Shown piece after piece: positions 7,209 to 15,523 of a stretch of 52,730 nucleotides of DNA (its first letter is position 1; every line of letters begins with the position of its first letter). This DNA is from Nostoc sp. NMS7 (GTDB lineage: Bacteria; Cyanobacteriota; Cyanobacteriia; Cyanobacteriales; Nostocaceae). Position numbers and translations under genes: made by a program. The notes beneath the pieces are model-generated. The model had not been told where the DNA came from. It saw only the letters and a list, made by a program, of their open reading frames with translations, and made no database searches. The DNA is taken from the NCBI RefSeq assembly GCF_017115085.1, contig NZ_JABXKJ010000211.1:1-52730 (forward strand), given 5' to 3'.

Positions 7209-8107
7209 TATTTAATCCGTTCTTTCACTTTTTGAATATAATTTTTAATATTGCCCAATTGTTTAGTATTTTGACTGCCTAAAAACCCTATAAATCTCTG
7301 CTTTAATTCATCTGCATTCCCCTTAGCATCAAGTTTATAGTCATCAACCAACTCTTTAACTTGGCGGTAGGTTAAAGCGTTTACCATTTCGTCGGCTGCA
7401 TCATCACTCGTTGGGGGTTGTTCAACAACTTTAGGCTTAATTGCGTCTGATAATTTAGTGAACACCAATCTGCAAAGACATGCAATCCTGCAATCACATC
7501 TCTGTGTGGGATAAACAACCTCATCAATTGGCACTATACCCATAGCCGCATACTGAGGGCATTGAATACAATGATAATCGCTCTCACCCAATACTCTATA
7601 AGCACCATCCAATCCCGATCGCACCGCCGCTTGTTTTTCTCCCCTAAAATACGATACTTTGGCTGCTTTAGCATACATCGCCGCCCGGATTTGGAATTGA
7701 GCAGGTGACATCACCCCCTTGGTTAAATCAACGGCAAAGTTTCTCAGATATTTGTACTGATTCTTGAGTTCCCGCGCCAATACCAAGTAATCTGTTTTCT
7801 CCATCTGAGACTGTCCCCCTATACCCAAGAGATATTGCTGGGTGTGGAGTATCTTCAGGGATTCGGCAAACTGCTCTTGCCACGCTCTCAGGGTGATTTT
7901 CCCATCTAAGAGTAGATTACCTAATGAGTGCAAATCTTGGGTAACTTGGGCGATTCTAAGTTGGGTGAGTAGAGATGTCGCACTTTTTGATAAGAATTTA
8001 CCGGAGGTGCGAAGTGCGTTCCGCCCCGCTTCGCTAACGCGGTAACGGCGCGAATTGGGTTCCCATCGGTAAGCGGGATTTTGGGTGGCGGTGGCGAAAT
8101 CAAGCAT
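7208..8107 (-). CDS. Mu F-like minor head protein
   Basis: 299 residues. The C-terminal half of the core has the gpF/SPP1 gp7 signature: a long helix pair, then RVLGESDYHCIQCPQYA and VVYPTQRCDCRIACLCRL (metal-binding-like Cys/His cluster, about residues 173-215). A short SAP-like helical unit (LTYRQVKELVDDYKL ... LKQRFIGFLG) is appended at about 245-280. Such proteins bind the portal, act in head assembly and are often cargo or effector carriers. In Mu-like phages this gene follows the portal directly; here the portal lies 15 kb away on the other strand. The segment VSEAGRNAL near residues 24-32 is encoded by a dispersed repeat inserted in frame. Confidence 0.82.
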   Translation of the reverse strand: MLDFATATQNPAYRWEPNSRRYRVSEAGRNALRTSGKFLSKSATSLLTQLRIAQVTQDLHSLGNLLLDGKITLRAWQEQFAESLKILHTQQYLLGIGGQSQMEKTDYLVLARELKNQYKYLRNFAVDLTKGVMSPAQFQIRAAMYAKAAKVSYFRGEKQAAVRSGLDGAYRVLGESDYHCIQCPQYAAMGIVPIDEVVYPTQRCDCRIACLCRLVFTKLSDAIKPKVVEQPPTSDDAADEMVNALTYRQVKELVDDYKLDAKGNADELKQRFIGFLGSQNTKQLGNIKNYIQKVKERIK

Positions 8108-8113
8108 TTTCGC

Positions 8114-8323
8114 CTATTTCGCTTTTGATTTAGTTGAATTTGCAACCGATTTTGTATCCGATTGTTTATTGTCTGATCCTTCATCACCCTCCGGGTTCGC
8201 CACTCTCCCATCTGGCTGCAAGCCAAGACGGGAGGTGGACTCACGAGCAAGACTTATTCCAGCATTGTCTTCCAAGGAATCTAGTTCTTCTATAAATCGC
8301 TGTGTAGTTTCTTGGCTTACCAT
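8114..8323 (-). CDS. Small acidic/Ser-rich hypothetical protein
   Basis: 69 residues, ATG at 8323 overlapping the end of the X-GNAT gene by 7 bases and ending 7 bases before the F-like gene. Helical N-terminus (ETTQRFIEELDSLED) and disordered, Ser/Asp/Lys-rich C-terminus. The first part resembles the disordered tails of portal-type proteins. No family recognised; the tight spacing supports it. Confidence 0.5.
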   Translation of the reverse strand: MVSQETTQRFIEELDSLEDNAGISLARESTSRLGLQPDGRVANPEGDEGSDNKQSDTKSVANSTKSKAK

Positions 8324-10017
8324 TTTTCTCCCAAATTTTTAAATAAATTTTTAGCATTTTCTGGCATAAGCACCATATATTTATCTCCTGACTTTACCTC
8401 AAAACCCATCTTTTTGTAAAAAGGTATAGCCCCCTCCACAGCAATTAATTCTACGCGTCCATCAAATCCAGATTGTTTGCTTTTTTTTACAGCATCAAGT
8501 ATTGCCATCCGTCCAGCACCTTTTACGGATTTATCGCTTTTTAGCAAATTATCAGGAGAAGTAGCTAAATCTGTTACAAATACATGATCTTTGCTTATTT
8601 TGTATTTATATAGAGCCTGTAAATTACCGGATGAATCTACCACACCCGCCAAGTTCTTATTTCTGGCATTTGTTTCATCGCTTGTTGCAGCCTGGAAACT
8701 ATTTTTAGTCCCCTTGGCATAATCATGGAGAAATTCAGCAACGCCGAATGAGTCTTCAATCTGCTGTTTAGATAATCCGTTATATGGATTTTTATTAGAA
8801 ACAGGTTTATCAGATTGAATGTCTGAATACGCTGCTTTTAGATCGGATATACCTGAATTCCATTTTTTAGCTAATTCTTTTAGTTTGCCGGGATCATTAA
8901 CTACCTCTGAATTACTGGATGACAAGGAGTTACTAGGGGTTTTTACAGAATTTTGATTTCCACCTGTTGTTAAGAGATCGTCGATACCTGATGAAGTACC
9001 TGAATCTGATGATTTGCTGTTCTTCTGTCTATCTTTTGCCTCCATTTCCTTTTCAAATTTATCACGTCTCTTTAGCAAATCTTGAGCGATCGCCTTTGCT
9101 GCCTTGCTTTTGCTATTATTGGCGTATTTCTCAAGGATATCTTTTTGGAAAGCATTCGGACTTCTGGGATCAGACAGTTCGTTCTTCTTGTCTTCAGAAG
9201 CTATTTTGTAAATCTTCAAAGCTTCTTCATCTGCGGTTTCTGCAAATTTTTTACCCAAGGGACTTACATCCCTAACGGAACCAGCAGTATCTAAATGTTT
9301 TAATAAAACGTTATCTTGAATAATATTGTCTGCTTCTTTTTTATCCCCGGTAAACCTTGCCAAGCCTTCAACTCTAGAAGTAGCCGTATTTGGCAATTCG
9401 AGAGCATCAACTGTTTTTCTGCTTAAAATATCTCCCACTTGAGATGGGATTTGAACTTTGGTATCCGGTGTTTTCTTGTCCTTTCCTTTCTCGACAATGT
9501 GCGTTCCGCCCCGCTCCGCTATCGCCTTCACCACCGCCTTCTCTTCTGCACTCAACCCCAGAGATTTACACTTATACCCAATCTTGATGCAATACACAGA
9601 GCTATCAGGACGGGTACAGGCTGAAGATTTACCTTCTTTACACTGCTTGGATTTACTACCGGGTGCAGCAAATTCATATTCTGAAAAACTTGCAGGATTA
9701 ACGGGGGTATCAATTTGGGTATAATCTACATCCCCCGTATCAGAATCAATGGTGAAATTGAACGATTTTGTCAACGACGGGGAAACAATGTCGTAAAATA
9801 TACCTTCAATCTTACTCCCCTGAACTTTGACATTTTTAAACCCAGAGATGCCATCGGTGTAACGTTTCTCCAATATCTGCTTAATTTGGTTGCCCTGCTC
9901 ATCAAAATTGAGAGGGAAGAGTTGCGATATTGCTTCTAACTCTGAAATAGTAGATTCTGAGAATTCCGCAGTACTGCGGTGATTATGCAGATTTAAGAAT
10001 AACTCAGCTATTGGCAT
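8317..10017 (-). CDS. X-family modular protein with C-terminal GNAT acetyltransferase
   Basis: 566 residues. Residues 1-170 are the X domain: MPIAELFLNLHNH, a helical unit ending EKRYTDGISG, a beta segment with SIDSDTGDVDYTQIDT-like spacing, then FSEYEFAAPG and the Cys motif (C at SKQCKEG, SACTR, VYCIK, YKCKS). Residues about 175-460 are a charged, Ser-rich linker with helices. Residues about 470-566 are a GNAT fold: a substrate strand, motif A VKGAGRMAILDAV, and motif B GAIPFYKKMGFE near the end. The start ATG overlaps the stop of the upstream gene by 14 bases. Probably a virion-associated effector that acetylates a host target after injection; X-domain binding to the head is inferred from position between F and portal-type genes. 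Confidence 0.7.
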   Translation of the reverse strand: MPIAELFLNLHNHRSTAEFSESTISELEAISQLFPLNFDEQGNQIKQILEKRYTDGISGFKNVKVQGSKIEGIFYDIVSPSLTKSFNFTIDSDTGDVDYTQIDTPVNPASFSEYEFAAPGSKSKQCKEGKSSACTRPDSSVYCIKIGYKCKSLGLSAEEKAVVKAIAERGGTHIVEKGKDKKTPDTKVQIPSQVGDILSRKTVDALELPNTATSRVEGLARFTGDKKEADNIIQDNVLLKHLDTAGSVRDVSPLGKKFAETADEEALKIYKIASEDKKNELSDPRSPNAFQKDILEKYANNSKSKAAKAIAQDLLKRRDKFEKEMEAKDRQKNSKSSDSGTSSGIDDLLTTGGNQNSVKTPSNSLSSSNSEVVNDPGKLKELAKKWNSGISDLKAAYSDIQSDKPVSNKNPYNGLSKQQIEDSFGVAEFLHDYAKGTKNSFQAATSDETNARNKNLAGVVDSSGNLQALYKYKISKDHVFVTDLATSPDNLLKSDKSVKGAGRMAILDAVKKSKQSGFDGRVELIAVEGAIPFYKKMGFEVKSGDKYMVLMPENAKNLFKNLGEKW

Positions 10018-10999
10018 CTTCTTCTCCTATTAAGTTTTTAAATTCATCGGGCAATTCTTGACCCCAGTCTTTGACTGCTGTTTGCACATCATCAGAGTCA
10101 ACAGATGCGATCGCCTCATATTCTGAATCCTCCAATATCTCACCCTCAATCTGTATTGGCTCTCCAAACTCAAGTTTGCTGATTAGTAAATCGAGTCTTG
10201 AAACGTGGGGGGCAAAGGCGGACTCTACCGCTTTGGTTATTGCATCCTCTGAGAAATTGGGACTAGGCGGTATTAAATCAAAAAACTGAGTCAGTGTTTC
10301 TTTGATATCTGATAACTGTTCGCTAAAATGAGCCACTCCGGTTTTGGGGTCTTGCGGTTTAGCATATTGATCTAAATCATTGATTCCTATTTCCCTAATT
10401 CCACCAAAATAATCTAGCGGCATCTCGCGCAAGTAAGCAGCCTTAGCATCATCCAAGGATTGATAGCCCAAAAGCATTTTGTCTTCATCAAAGCTCCCGT
10501 CTTCTGGGGATATTTGAGAAACTTTGAATAGGCGATCGCTCGGTATTGTAGTATCGTCAAAAAATGCCGGGGCAAGGTAGCAGTCAAGGGCTTCCCCATC
10601 ACAACCAAGATGGTTCCTCAAGTGGCCGTAACCCGATCGCAGCTTGCGAGAATTCCGACGACCAGGGAACCTTACCTGTCCTGGCTCATATTCCAAGCCG
10701 ATGTCTTTTCCGTTCCACTTAATGACACGGTGGATGATTGAGCCAAATTCTAGGGATTGGGTGCTAGATGTTGGGCGGTAGGGATTAAATTCATTTTTTA
10801 GGGAATCCCTGACAGCCTCTGCTATCTCGTCGGTGCGAGGGGTTAGGGGTTGGGCGTTAATCCCCCTTTCCATCAATAACTGATAAACTGTCGCCTCAAA
10901 TGCACCGTCCACCTCAGCCTCATCAAACTCTGAGTAGTCGGTATCGGGGTCGAATTGCTGGGCGATCGCCCTTTTAAAGTCAACATTATTTGTCAGCAT
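10004..10999 (-). CDS. Inorganic-pyrophosphatase-like (InPase) phage protein
   Basis: 331 residues. Residues about 85-215 match the InPase domain found in phage and polyvalent proteins: GYGHLRNHLGCDGEALDCYL, then VSQISPEDGSFDEDKMLLGY, DDAKAAYLREMP and FGGIREI, with the acidic residues (DGEALD, DED, FDE) expected to hold metal ions. It may hydrolyse pyrophosphate or a related phosphoester during injection or assembly. The N-terminus (1-80) and the C-terminal acidic helix region (230-331) are unassigned. It ends in DANS, encoded by the same bases that form the start of the downstream X gene (overlap 14 bases); the gene upstream of the other X gene has exactly the same ending. Confidence 0.7.
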   Translation of the reverse strand: MLTNNVDFKRAIAQQFDPDTDYSEFDEAEVDGAFEATVYQLLMERGINAQPLTPRTDEIAEAVRDSLKNEFNPYRPTSSTQSLEFGSIIHRVIKWNGKDIGLEYEPGQVRFPGRRNSRKLRSGYGHLRNHLGCDGEALDCYLAPAFFDDTTIPSDRLFKVSQISPEDGSFDEDKMLLGYQSLDDAKAAYLREMPLDYFGGIREIGINDLDQYAKPQDPKTGVAHFSEQLSDIKETLTQFFDLIPPSPNFSEDAITKAVESAFAPHVSRLDLLISKLEFGEPIQIEGEILEDSEYEAIASVDSDDVQTAVKDWGQELPDEFKNLIGEEDANS

Positions 11000-11141
11000 C
11001 TTCTGAGCTTGGTATTGGCTTTGCGTCTGGATCTGGCTTATTTTTTGTCACCTTCGGCGGTTTTTTTTCAATTTTCCCAACGCCTGGAAGTCCCAAAGGA
11101 AAATTCATTTTCTCTTGCAGATTGCTGAAATCGTCAGACAT
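10986..11141 (-). CDS. Small Lys/Pro-rich hypothetical protein
   Basis: 51 residues, ATG at 11141 two bases after the stop of X-ART and overlapping the InPase-like gene. Starts MSDDFSNLQEKM and has a basic, Pro-rich tail. A longer form from 11177 is possible but would overlap X-ART. As the gene immediately after a toxin-like domain it is a weak immunity candidate; its low complexity argues for a structural or linker role. Confidence 0.45.
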   Translation of the reverse strand: MSDDFSNLQEKMNFPLGLPGVGKIEKKPPKVTKNKPDPDAKPIPSSEDADK

Positions 11142-11142
11142 A

Positions 11143-12387
11143 TTAAGCTTCGTCCATATATATTTTGACCTGCCCATTCTTTTTTTCTATCTTTGAAACC
11201 TTAAAGCTTGAGCCAGATTTAAATAAAACCTCATCTTCTTTTGGAATGATAGAAAAATCTTTAATAGAAACACCTTTTTTAGACTTAATTTCGTAAAGCA
11301 CAGGAGTATATCCCTCAACTGTACTATCAGTAGAGGCGAAATCGCTAGCTACTTCTTTATTAGTTGTAGTGCTAACAAAGGCTTTTTCCTTTACAGTATT
11401 CCCCACTTTATACTGACTTAACACCTCATTGGGCAACATAGCCCCTCGGTAGACAGACCCTTCATATTTCGGCATATTTTCAAGGGCAGCGTTAGTCATC
11501 TTTATGTGAGATTCAACTATCTTTCTGATATTTGGTTTTAGAGCATCTGATCCATTTCTAAGAGAATCATTCATCTGCCCATAAAAAGCACTACTATAAC
11601 TTTCTACCCCTGCCAATTCTTCAGGGTATGGAGGCGGACTATTTGGTATTTTTTTCAAATTTTTCTTTGCCCTATCTAGAGTAGATTTTTGTACCTCCCC
11701 CCTATATTCCTTCCTTTCTATTTCCGTTGTAGAGGATTGACGTTGTTTACCGCCATAGGCATCCGGTTGAGATTGCAGACTCAAAACAGGTTCTTTTTTA
11801 GACTTAGATGCTTTTGGCGGTTTTTCAGAAAGCGGTTTTTGAGGTGGTTGTTTTGTTGTTTTCTCTACAATCGCCTTCACCACCGCCTTCTCCTCACCAC
11901 TCAACCCCACTGATTTACACTTGTAGCCGACCTTGATGCAATAAGTTGAGCTGTCAGCACGGGTGCAAGCCGAACTCTTCCCTTCTTTGCACTGCTTGGA
12001 TTTACTACCGGGTGCAGCAAATTCATATTCTGAAAAGTTCTGCTCTAGATTCCCGGTATCAATTTGGGTATAATCTACATCCCCTGTATCAGAATCAATA
12101 CTGAAGTTAAACTTTTTCGTTAATACTGGCGAAACAATATCAGAAAATACCCCGATAATCTTACTCCCCTCTCTACGAGACGCTCCGCGAACAACCTTCA
12201 CCCCTTCCAAACCGGAGATGCCGTCAGTGTAGCGTTTCTCTAGGATCTGTTTGATTTGGTCGCCAGTTTCGTCAAAGTTCAAGGGGAATAAAAGGGCGAT
12301 CGCGTCTAATTCGCCGATATCAGTTTCTGAGAATTCCGCAGTGGCACGGTGATTATGCAAGTTGAGAAATAGTTCAGCTATTGGCAT
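11143..12387 (-). CDS. X-family modular protein with C-terminal ADP-ribosyltransferase
   Basis: 414 residues from the conserved MPIAELF start at 12387. Residues 1-180 are the X domain, including the Cys motif. Residues about 180-240 are a Lys/Ser/Pro linker. Residues about 245-414 are a VIP2/C3-type mono-ADP-ribosyltransferase of the R-S-ExE class: Arg in VYRGA (about 314), STT in AFVSTTT (about 339-341) and the E-D-E motif in PKEDEVLF (about 384-386), followed by the family-typical FKSGSSFKV. All three catalytic elements are intact. Comparable virion-carried ARTs (T4 Alt) are injected and modify host proteins. Bases 11860-12207 are identical to an inverted copy at 24782-25129. A VVRGASRRE insertion, absent from X-GNAT, comes from a dispersed repeat. 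Confidence 0.78.
   Translation of the reverse strand: MPIAELFLNLHNHRATAEFSETDIGELDAIALLFPLNFDETGDQIKQILEKRYTDGISGLEGVKVVRGASRREGSKIIGVFSDIVSPVLTKKFNFSIDSDTGDVDYTQIDTGNLEQNFSEYEFAAPGSKSKQCKEGKSSACTRADSSTYCIKVGYKCKSVGLSGEEKAVVKAIVEKTTKQPPQKPLSEKPPKASKSKKEPVLSLQSQPDAYGGKQRQSSTTEIERKEYRGEVQKSTLDRAKKNLKKIPNSPPPYPEELAGVESYSSAFYGQMNDSLRNGSDALKPNIRKIVESHIKMTNAALENMPKYEGSVYRGAMLPNEVLSQYKVGNTVKEKAFVSTTTNKEVASDFASTDSTVEGYTPVLYEIKSKKGVSIKDFSIIPKEDEVLFKSGSSFKVSKIEKKNGQVKIYMDEA
11860..12207 (-). repeat. 348-bp perfect inverted repeat, left copy
   Basis: The reverse complement of this stretch is identical, base for base, to 24782-25129. It covers the middle and Cys-motif part of the X domain. On one side the genes continue into related but diverged N-termini, on the other into unrelated C-terminal domains, so identity stops sharply at both edges. 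Confidence 0.97.
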
Positions 12388-13180
12388 CCCCAAACCCTCT
12401 ACCAGATTTAGCAAACTTCAACTCTTCCTCAAGCCGCGCTATATTTGCAGCCCTTGCCAATTCTTCTGGACTTGGCTGTACCAGCTTTTCTTGAAGCCGT
12501 GCTATATTAGCTGTTTTTAGCAACTCCAGTCTTTTCCAGTCTTCCCGCCCTTGAATACTGTTAAGAATAAATAGCACGTCTTTTCTTGAGGGAAGCCTAC
12601 CTGTTGCAATGCTTTTAAATCCCCATTCATCAGCATAATTTTCTGCTTCACCGAGAATTGAATCAATCCTACTTCTGTAGCGGTCAAGATCCTCAGTATT
12701 TGAATCCTCAAAACTGGTACTATCAACAGCATCTTTTATTTGCTCAATGTTGCTCCAAAGCCTTACTATAGCAGCTTCTTGTACAGGCGTAATTTCACTT
12801 TTTTCTTTGGTTACAAGAGGAACTTGGGATTGAGGGTTGAGCGCATTCCCAATAGTGATAGCACTTGAAAGCAACTCATGCAATGTCAAATTCATGGCAA
12901 AATCATTTATACCGTTGTATCTCACTAACTCCCGTGGTAAAGACGGGAAAATGGCAGATAATGAATGGGCGATCGCAGCTTTCTCTTCTGGATTTGATAG
13001 TTTCTTTCTTAATGGCTGCGTTAATTTATTCTTAACGGCGTTAGACAAGGATTCGTAATCATCTACACCATCTAAATAAAATTGCCCATGGTCTCCCAAA
13101 AACAAGTCTCCAAGGGCAAGATAATTGGTATCGGTTAAGTGTTCAGCAATATAAGTTTTATTTCTTAAGGTAATTTCCAT
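12374..13180 (-). CDS. Hypothetical minor-head-region protein upstream of X-ART
   Basis: 268 residues, from ATG at 13180 (MEITLRNKTY); an extended frame upstream would run antisense into the gpG-like gene. Helical throughout; the C-terminus has a duplicated motif (TANIARLQEKL and AANIARLEEEL). It ends DANS with a 14-base overlap into X-ART, the same coupling seen between the InPase-like gene and X-GNAT. The N-terminal strand-helix part (about 1-120) resembles the helical proteins that in Mu-like phages carry a tail or head assembly role, but no family was recognised. Its start codon overlaps the start codon of the rightward gpG-like gene (CATG). Confidence 0.6.
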   Translation of the reverse strand: MEITLRNKTYIAEHLTDTNYLALGDLFLGDHGQFYLDGVDDYESLSNAVKNKLTQPLRKKLSNPEEKAAIAHSLSAIFPSLPRELVRYNGINDFAMNLTLHELLSSAITIGNALNPQSQVPLVTKEKSEITPVQEAAIVRLWSNIEQIKDAVDSTSFEDSNTEDLDRYRSRIDSILGEAENYADEWGFKSIATGRLPSRKDVLFILNSIQGREDWKRLELLKTANIARLQEKLVQPSPEELARAANIARLEEELKFAKSGRGFGDANS

Positions 13181-13607
13181 GATCCAAGTATTCGCAGATT
13201 TACAACCCATTCTACGATCACTCACCCGATTAGGTGGAAAACTCACCATACCTACTGAATTTCTCAAGTCTACTGGTGATTATTTGCTCAAACGCGCTGA
13301 ACAGGGATTTAGAACCGAAACTGACCCCTACGGGCAAAAATGGGCTCCGTTATCCCCAGCGACGATCGCCCAAAAGGAACGCTTAGGATATCCCCGGAAA
13401 ATCCTGACTCGCAAAGGGGACATGAGGAAAAGCCCTACTGCAACAATTCAAGGTAAATCTGTCAAAATCACCATAGCGTTTCCATCGGAATTTCATCAGC
13501 GTGGTACTCGGAAGATGCCCAAAAGACAGATATTACCAGAGGGGAGGTTGAGTAAAACCGATGAGAGAAATATTATAGATTTGGCGGTTGATTATTTGGA
13601 GATTTAA
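13179..13607 (+). CDS. gpG-like phage virion morphogenesis protein
   Basis: 142 residues. The family signature is clear: L-x-x-AEQGFRTETDPYGQKWAPLSPATIAQK, then LTRKGDMRKS, a beta strand, FHQRGTRKMPKRQILP and a C-terminal helix. This is the Mu gpG/phage tail completion (P2 S-type) family, which acts in joining head and tail. In Mu-like phages it follows F on the same strand; here it starts a rightward gene block and its ATG overlaps the start codon of the leftward gene. Confidence 0.82.
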   Translation: MIQVFADLQPILRSLTRLGGKLTIPTEFLKSTGDYLLKRAEQGFRTETDPYGQKWAPLSPATIAQKERLGYPRKILTRKGDMRKSPTATIQGKSVKITIAFPSEFHQRGTRKMPKRQILPEGRLSKTDERNIIDLAVDYLEI

Positions 13608-13740
13608 TCTTGGGGTTGGGCGCGATCGGATTGTGCTACAGGAGGGATTTTAAGTTTTGTAACTGTTAAATATAAACTTATTCTATTTCTGGCTTATACA
13701 TTAGACTATCTGGTAAATACAGTCTGACAAAATTAAATAT

Positions 13741-13767
13741 AACTTGTTAGAAGTACTGTAACAAGTT
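13741..13767. promoter_or_regulatory. Dyad (AACTTGTTA / TAACAAGTT) before rightward gene block
   Basis: Nine-base arms separated by nine bases, followed by TTTTAATT, 22 bases before the ATG at 13789. It could be an operator, an attenuator, or the terminator of the gpG-like gene. Confidence 0.45.
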
Positions 13768-13788
13768 TTAATTGTGAGGACATTGGAC

Positions 13789-14256
13789 ATGAGCAAGCTA
13801 TCGAAAATCAAAAAGCGAAGAAAATTAAGTTTATTAGCCAACAAAGAAAGTGCTAAAACAAAAGATACTCCATTGAATCATTCTTCAGGAAATACCCGAT
13901 TACATAGTGATATACCAGATATACTTAAGTCGTCTCATAAAATTATTAGCATTTTTGATGCTGCAAAAATGTTTTTTGCAAAATTCGGTAGAGGCATGAT
14001 TCTTTACAATAAACCTATGCTTCCTTTTGGTTATGTACTTTTAACTAATAAAGATTTGACTGATTTAGACAGGAGTATCATTAAAGACTATAATCCTAAT
14101 AAAGAATTCTATATGTCAGGACGCTTAGATGATGATACAAATAGTATGATATATATATCATCTATATATACTGAAAAGGATAAAGAAGCAAAATTACGTG
14201 TTTTAATTCCAAAAAATGAAGGGTTTGAATTTTCTGAATCCCAGGTTTTTAGATGA
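13789..14256 (+). CDS. Hypothetical basic protein
   Basis: 155 residues from ATG at 13789 (MSKLSKIKKRRK); a GTG 15 bases earlier is less likely. Strongly basic first 15 residues, then a mixed alpha/beta domain with an FGYVLLTNKDLTDLD segment. AT-rich and without HIP1 sites, unlike its neighbours, which suggests separate recent acquisition. First gene of a run with ATGA-type overlaps (13789-15762). Function unknown. Confidence 0.65.
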   Translation: MSKLSKIKKRRKLSLLANKESAKTKDTPLNHSSGNTRLHSDIPDILKSSHKIISIFDAAKMFFAKFGRGMILYNKPMLPFGYVLLTNKDLTDLDRSIIKDYNPNKEFYMSGRLDDDTNSMIYISSIYTEKDKEAKLRVLIPKNEGFEFSESQVFR

Positions 14257-14459
14257 CAATCTATATTTATGCAAGCTCTGATTGCAAAATAAACGAGCCA
14301 GGATTTTACATCGAAGCATATTCTACTCTTGAAAAAGCGATCGCATCTTACCCAGGTGAGTGGAGACAAACATCAGATGGAATTTGGGAGATATGTGAAG
14401 AATCCCCCTATGACTATTTAATTAAAGAAGTAAAGTTAGACCCTAATCCGTATGAGTGA
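14253..14459 (+). CDS. Small hypothetical protein
   Basis: 68 residues; start overlaps the previous stop (ATGA). Short beta-alpha-beta look (MTIYIYASSD ... LEKAIASYPGEW ... GIWEICEE). Its stop region overlaps the next gene by 8 bases. No family recognised. Confidence 0.6.
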   Translation: MTIYIYASSDCKINEPGFYIEAYSTLEKAIASYPGEWRQTSDGIWEICEESPYDYLIKEVKLDPNPYE

Positions 14460-14733
14460 AGCATTGATAGAAAAAGCTAGAACTGTCAGCATGACAGACA
14501 TACACAATATTGTTTCTGATTACGTACACTTGACAGCCAGAGGCAAGGATTATCACGGGGATTGCCCCTTCTGCAAACAGAATTGCACCTTTACGATCGC
14601 ACCAAAGTTCGGTATGTTTTATTGTTTTGGATGTCGGGAAGGTGGCGACCCGATTAAATTCTTGCGGTTAATGACTAATAAGAATAGTGAAGAGATAGTA
14701 ACAGAATTATCCGTAAAATACAATTTAGCATGA
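14452..14733 (+). CDS. Stand-alone CHC2 zinc finger (DnaG primase N-terminal domain)
   Basis: 93 residues. MTDIHNIVSDYVHLTARGKDYHGDCPFC matches the helix and first half of the DnaG-type zinc-binding domain, followed by TFTIAPKFGMFYCFGCREGGD and a helix ending in LSVKYNLA. Zinc ligands are Cys-x2-Cys and Cys-x2-Cys. The TOPRIM catalytic domain is absent here and no primase body was seen elsewhere in the window, so this may recruit or modulate the host primase or act as a regulator. Confidence 0.8.
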   Translation: MSEALIEKARTVSMTDIHNIVSDYVHLTARGKDYHGDCPFCKQNCTFTIAPKFGMFYCFGCREGGDPIKFLRLMTNKNSEEIVTELSVKYNLA

Positions 14734-15170
14734 GTGAAAATACTTTCTTAACAGATAGACATGAAAAGCAAAAGAAACAAATATTTGATGTTTATTTGGG
14801 AGATGGAGTCATTATCAATATCCAACAGTGCGATATTGATTATTTGTTAGAGTTGCGAGAGTCGGTTTTGGTGCAAATTGCTAGCATAGAAAGCCAAATT
14901 GACAAAGCTAAAAGTCTTGCAGCCGCAGAAGGTGTTTATTCTGATAGACACTGGTTTTTATCTGCACAAAAGAGCTTAAGAGTCAAAAATGTACAATTAA
15001 ACATTATTGAGAGAAGAATAAAAGAGCTAAGAAAGGTGCAAGAGAAGGAAAAAAATGAATCTGTGAATATTTTCTATCAGAACTTTTATAAAACTGCTAA
15101 AAGATTCCTGGCTAAACCAATCATTGAGCTAATTGAGAACGAGATTAAGAAAAAAGAAAATTCACTATGA
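14730..15170 (+). CDS. Coiled-coil hypothetical protein
   Basis: 146 residues, start overlapping the CHC2 stop by 4 bases. Long helices with heptad-like spacing (residues 45-110: LRESVLVQIASIESQIDKAKSL, split in the actual helix, and IERRIKELRKVQEKE). Soluble, charged. Function unknown. Confidence 0.6.
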   Translation: MSENTFLTDRHEKQKKQIFDVYLGDGVIINIQQCDIDYLLELRESVLVQIASIESQIDKAKSLAAAEGVYSDRHWFLSAQKSLRVKNVQLNIIERRIKELRKVQEKEKNESVNIFYQNFYKTAKRFLAKPIIELIENEIKKKENSL

Positions 15171-15523
15171 AATTAACTTTTCCCGATGTAGCCATCATCC
15201 TTTACTTGGTACTCAGCATTGAAAACATTAGAAAACTGCTGTCAGTCGATGAAGCATGGGCTACAGCGATCGCCTTTGCAGTTGTGGGTACTATGCTTTC
15301 GGCTGGCTATGTTTTGACGGCAAGATTCCAGGAAGCTCGAAGGGTTGAACAGATAATCAAAACAGACATAGCCCAAAGCGCGATCGCAGCAATGTCTCAA
15401 AATCCCGGTTACGATCACAAGCAAGCCGAGAAAACTGTCCGGGCATTATGTGCGAATATCTCAGAAGACAATGCTGAAGTGTTGTTAAAGGCGATAGCTT
15501 CTCAATGCGTGGGTAAATTATGA
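15167..15523 (+). CDS. Small membrane-associated hypothetical protein
   Basis: 118 residues with two hydrophobic segments near the N-terminus (FPDVAIILYLVLSI at about 5-18 and AIAFAVVGTMLSAGYVL at about 33-50) and a soluble helical C-terminus. Coupled by a 4-base overlap to both neighbours. Could be a host membrane protein or holin-like, but its size and tail do not fit holins clearly. Confidence 0.55.
   Translation: MKLTFPDVAIILYLVLSIENIRKLLSVDEAWATAIAFAVVGTMLSAGYVLTARFQEARRVEQIIKTDIAQSAIAAMSQNPGYDHKQAEKTVRALCANISEDNAEVLLKAIASQCVGKL

Noticed and set aside
7921..8250. Leftward frame with RGGTHF, similar to a segment in X-GNAT
   Set aside because: The similarity is only in a shared dispersed repeat; the F-like and small genes cover this region.
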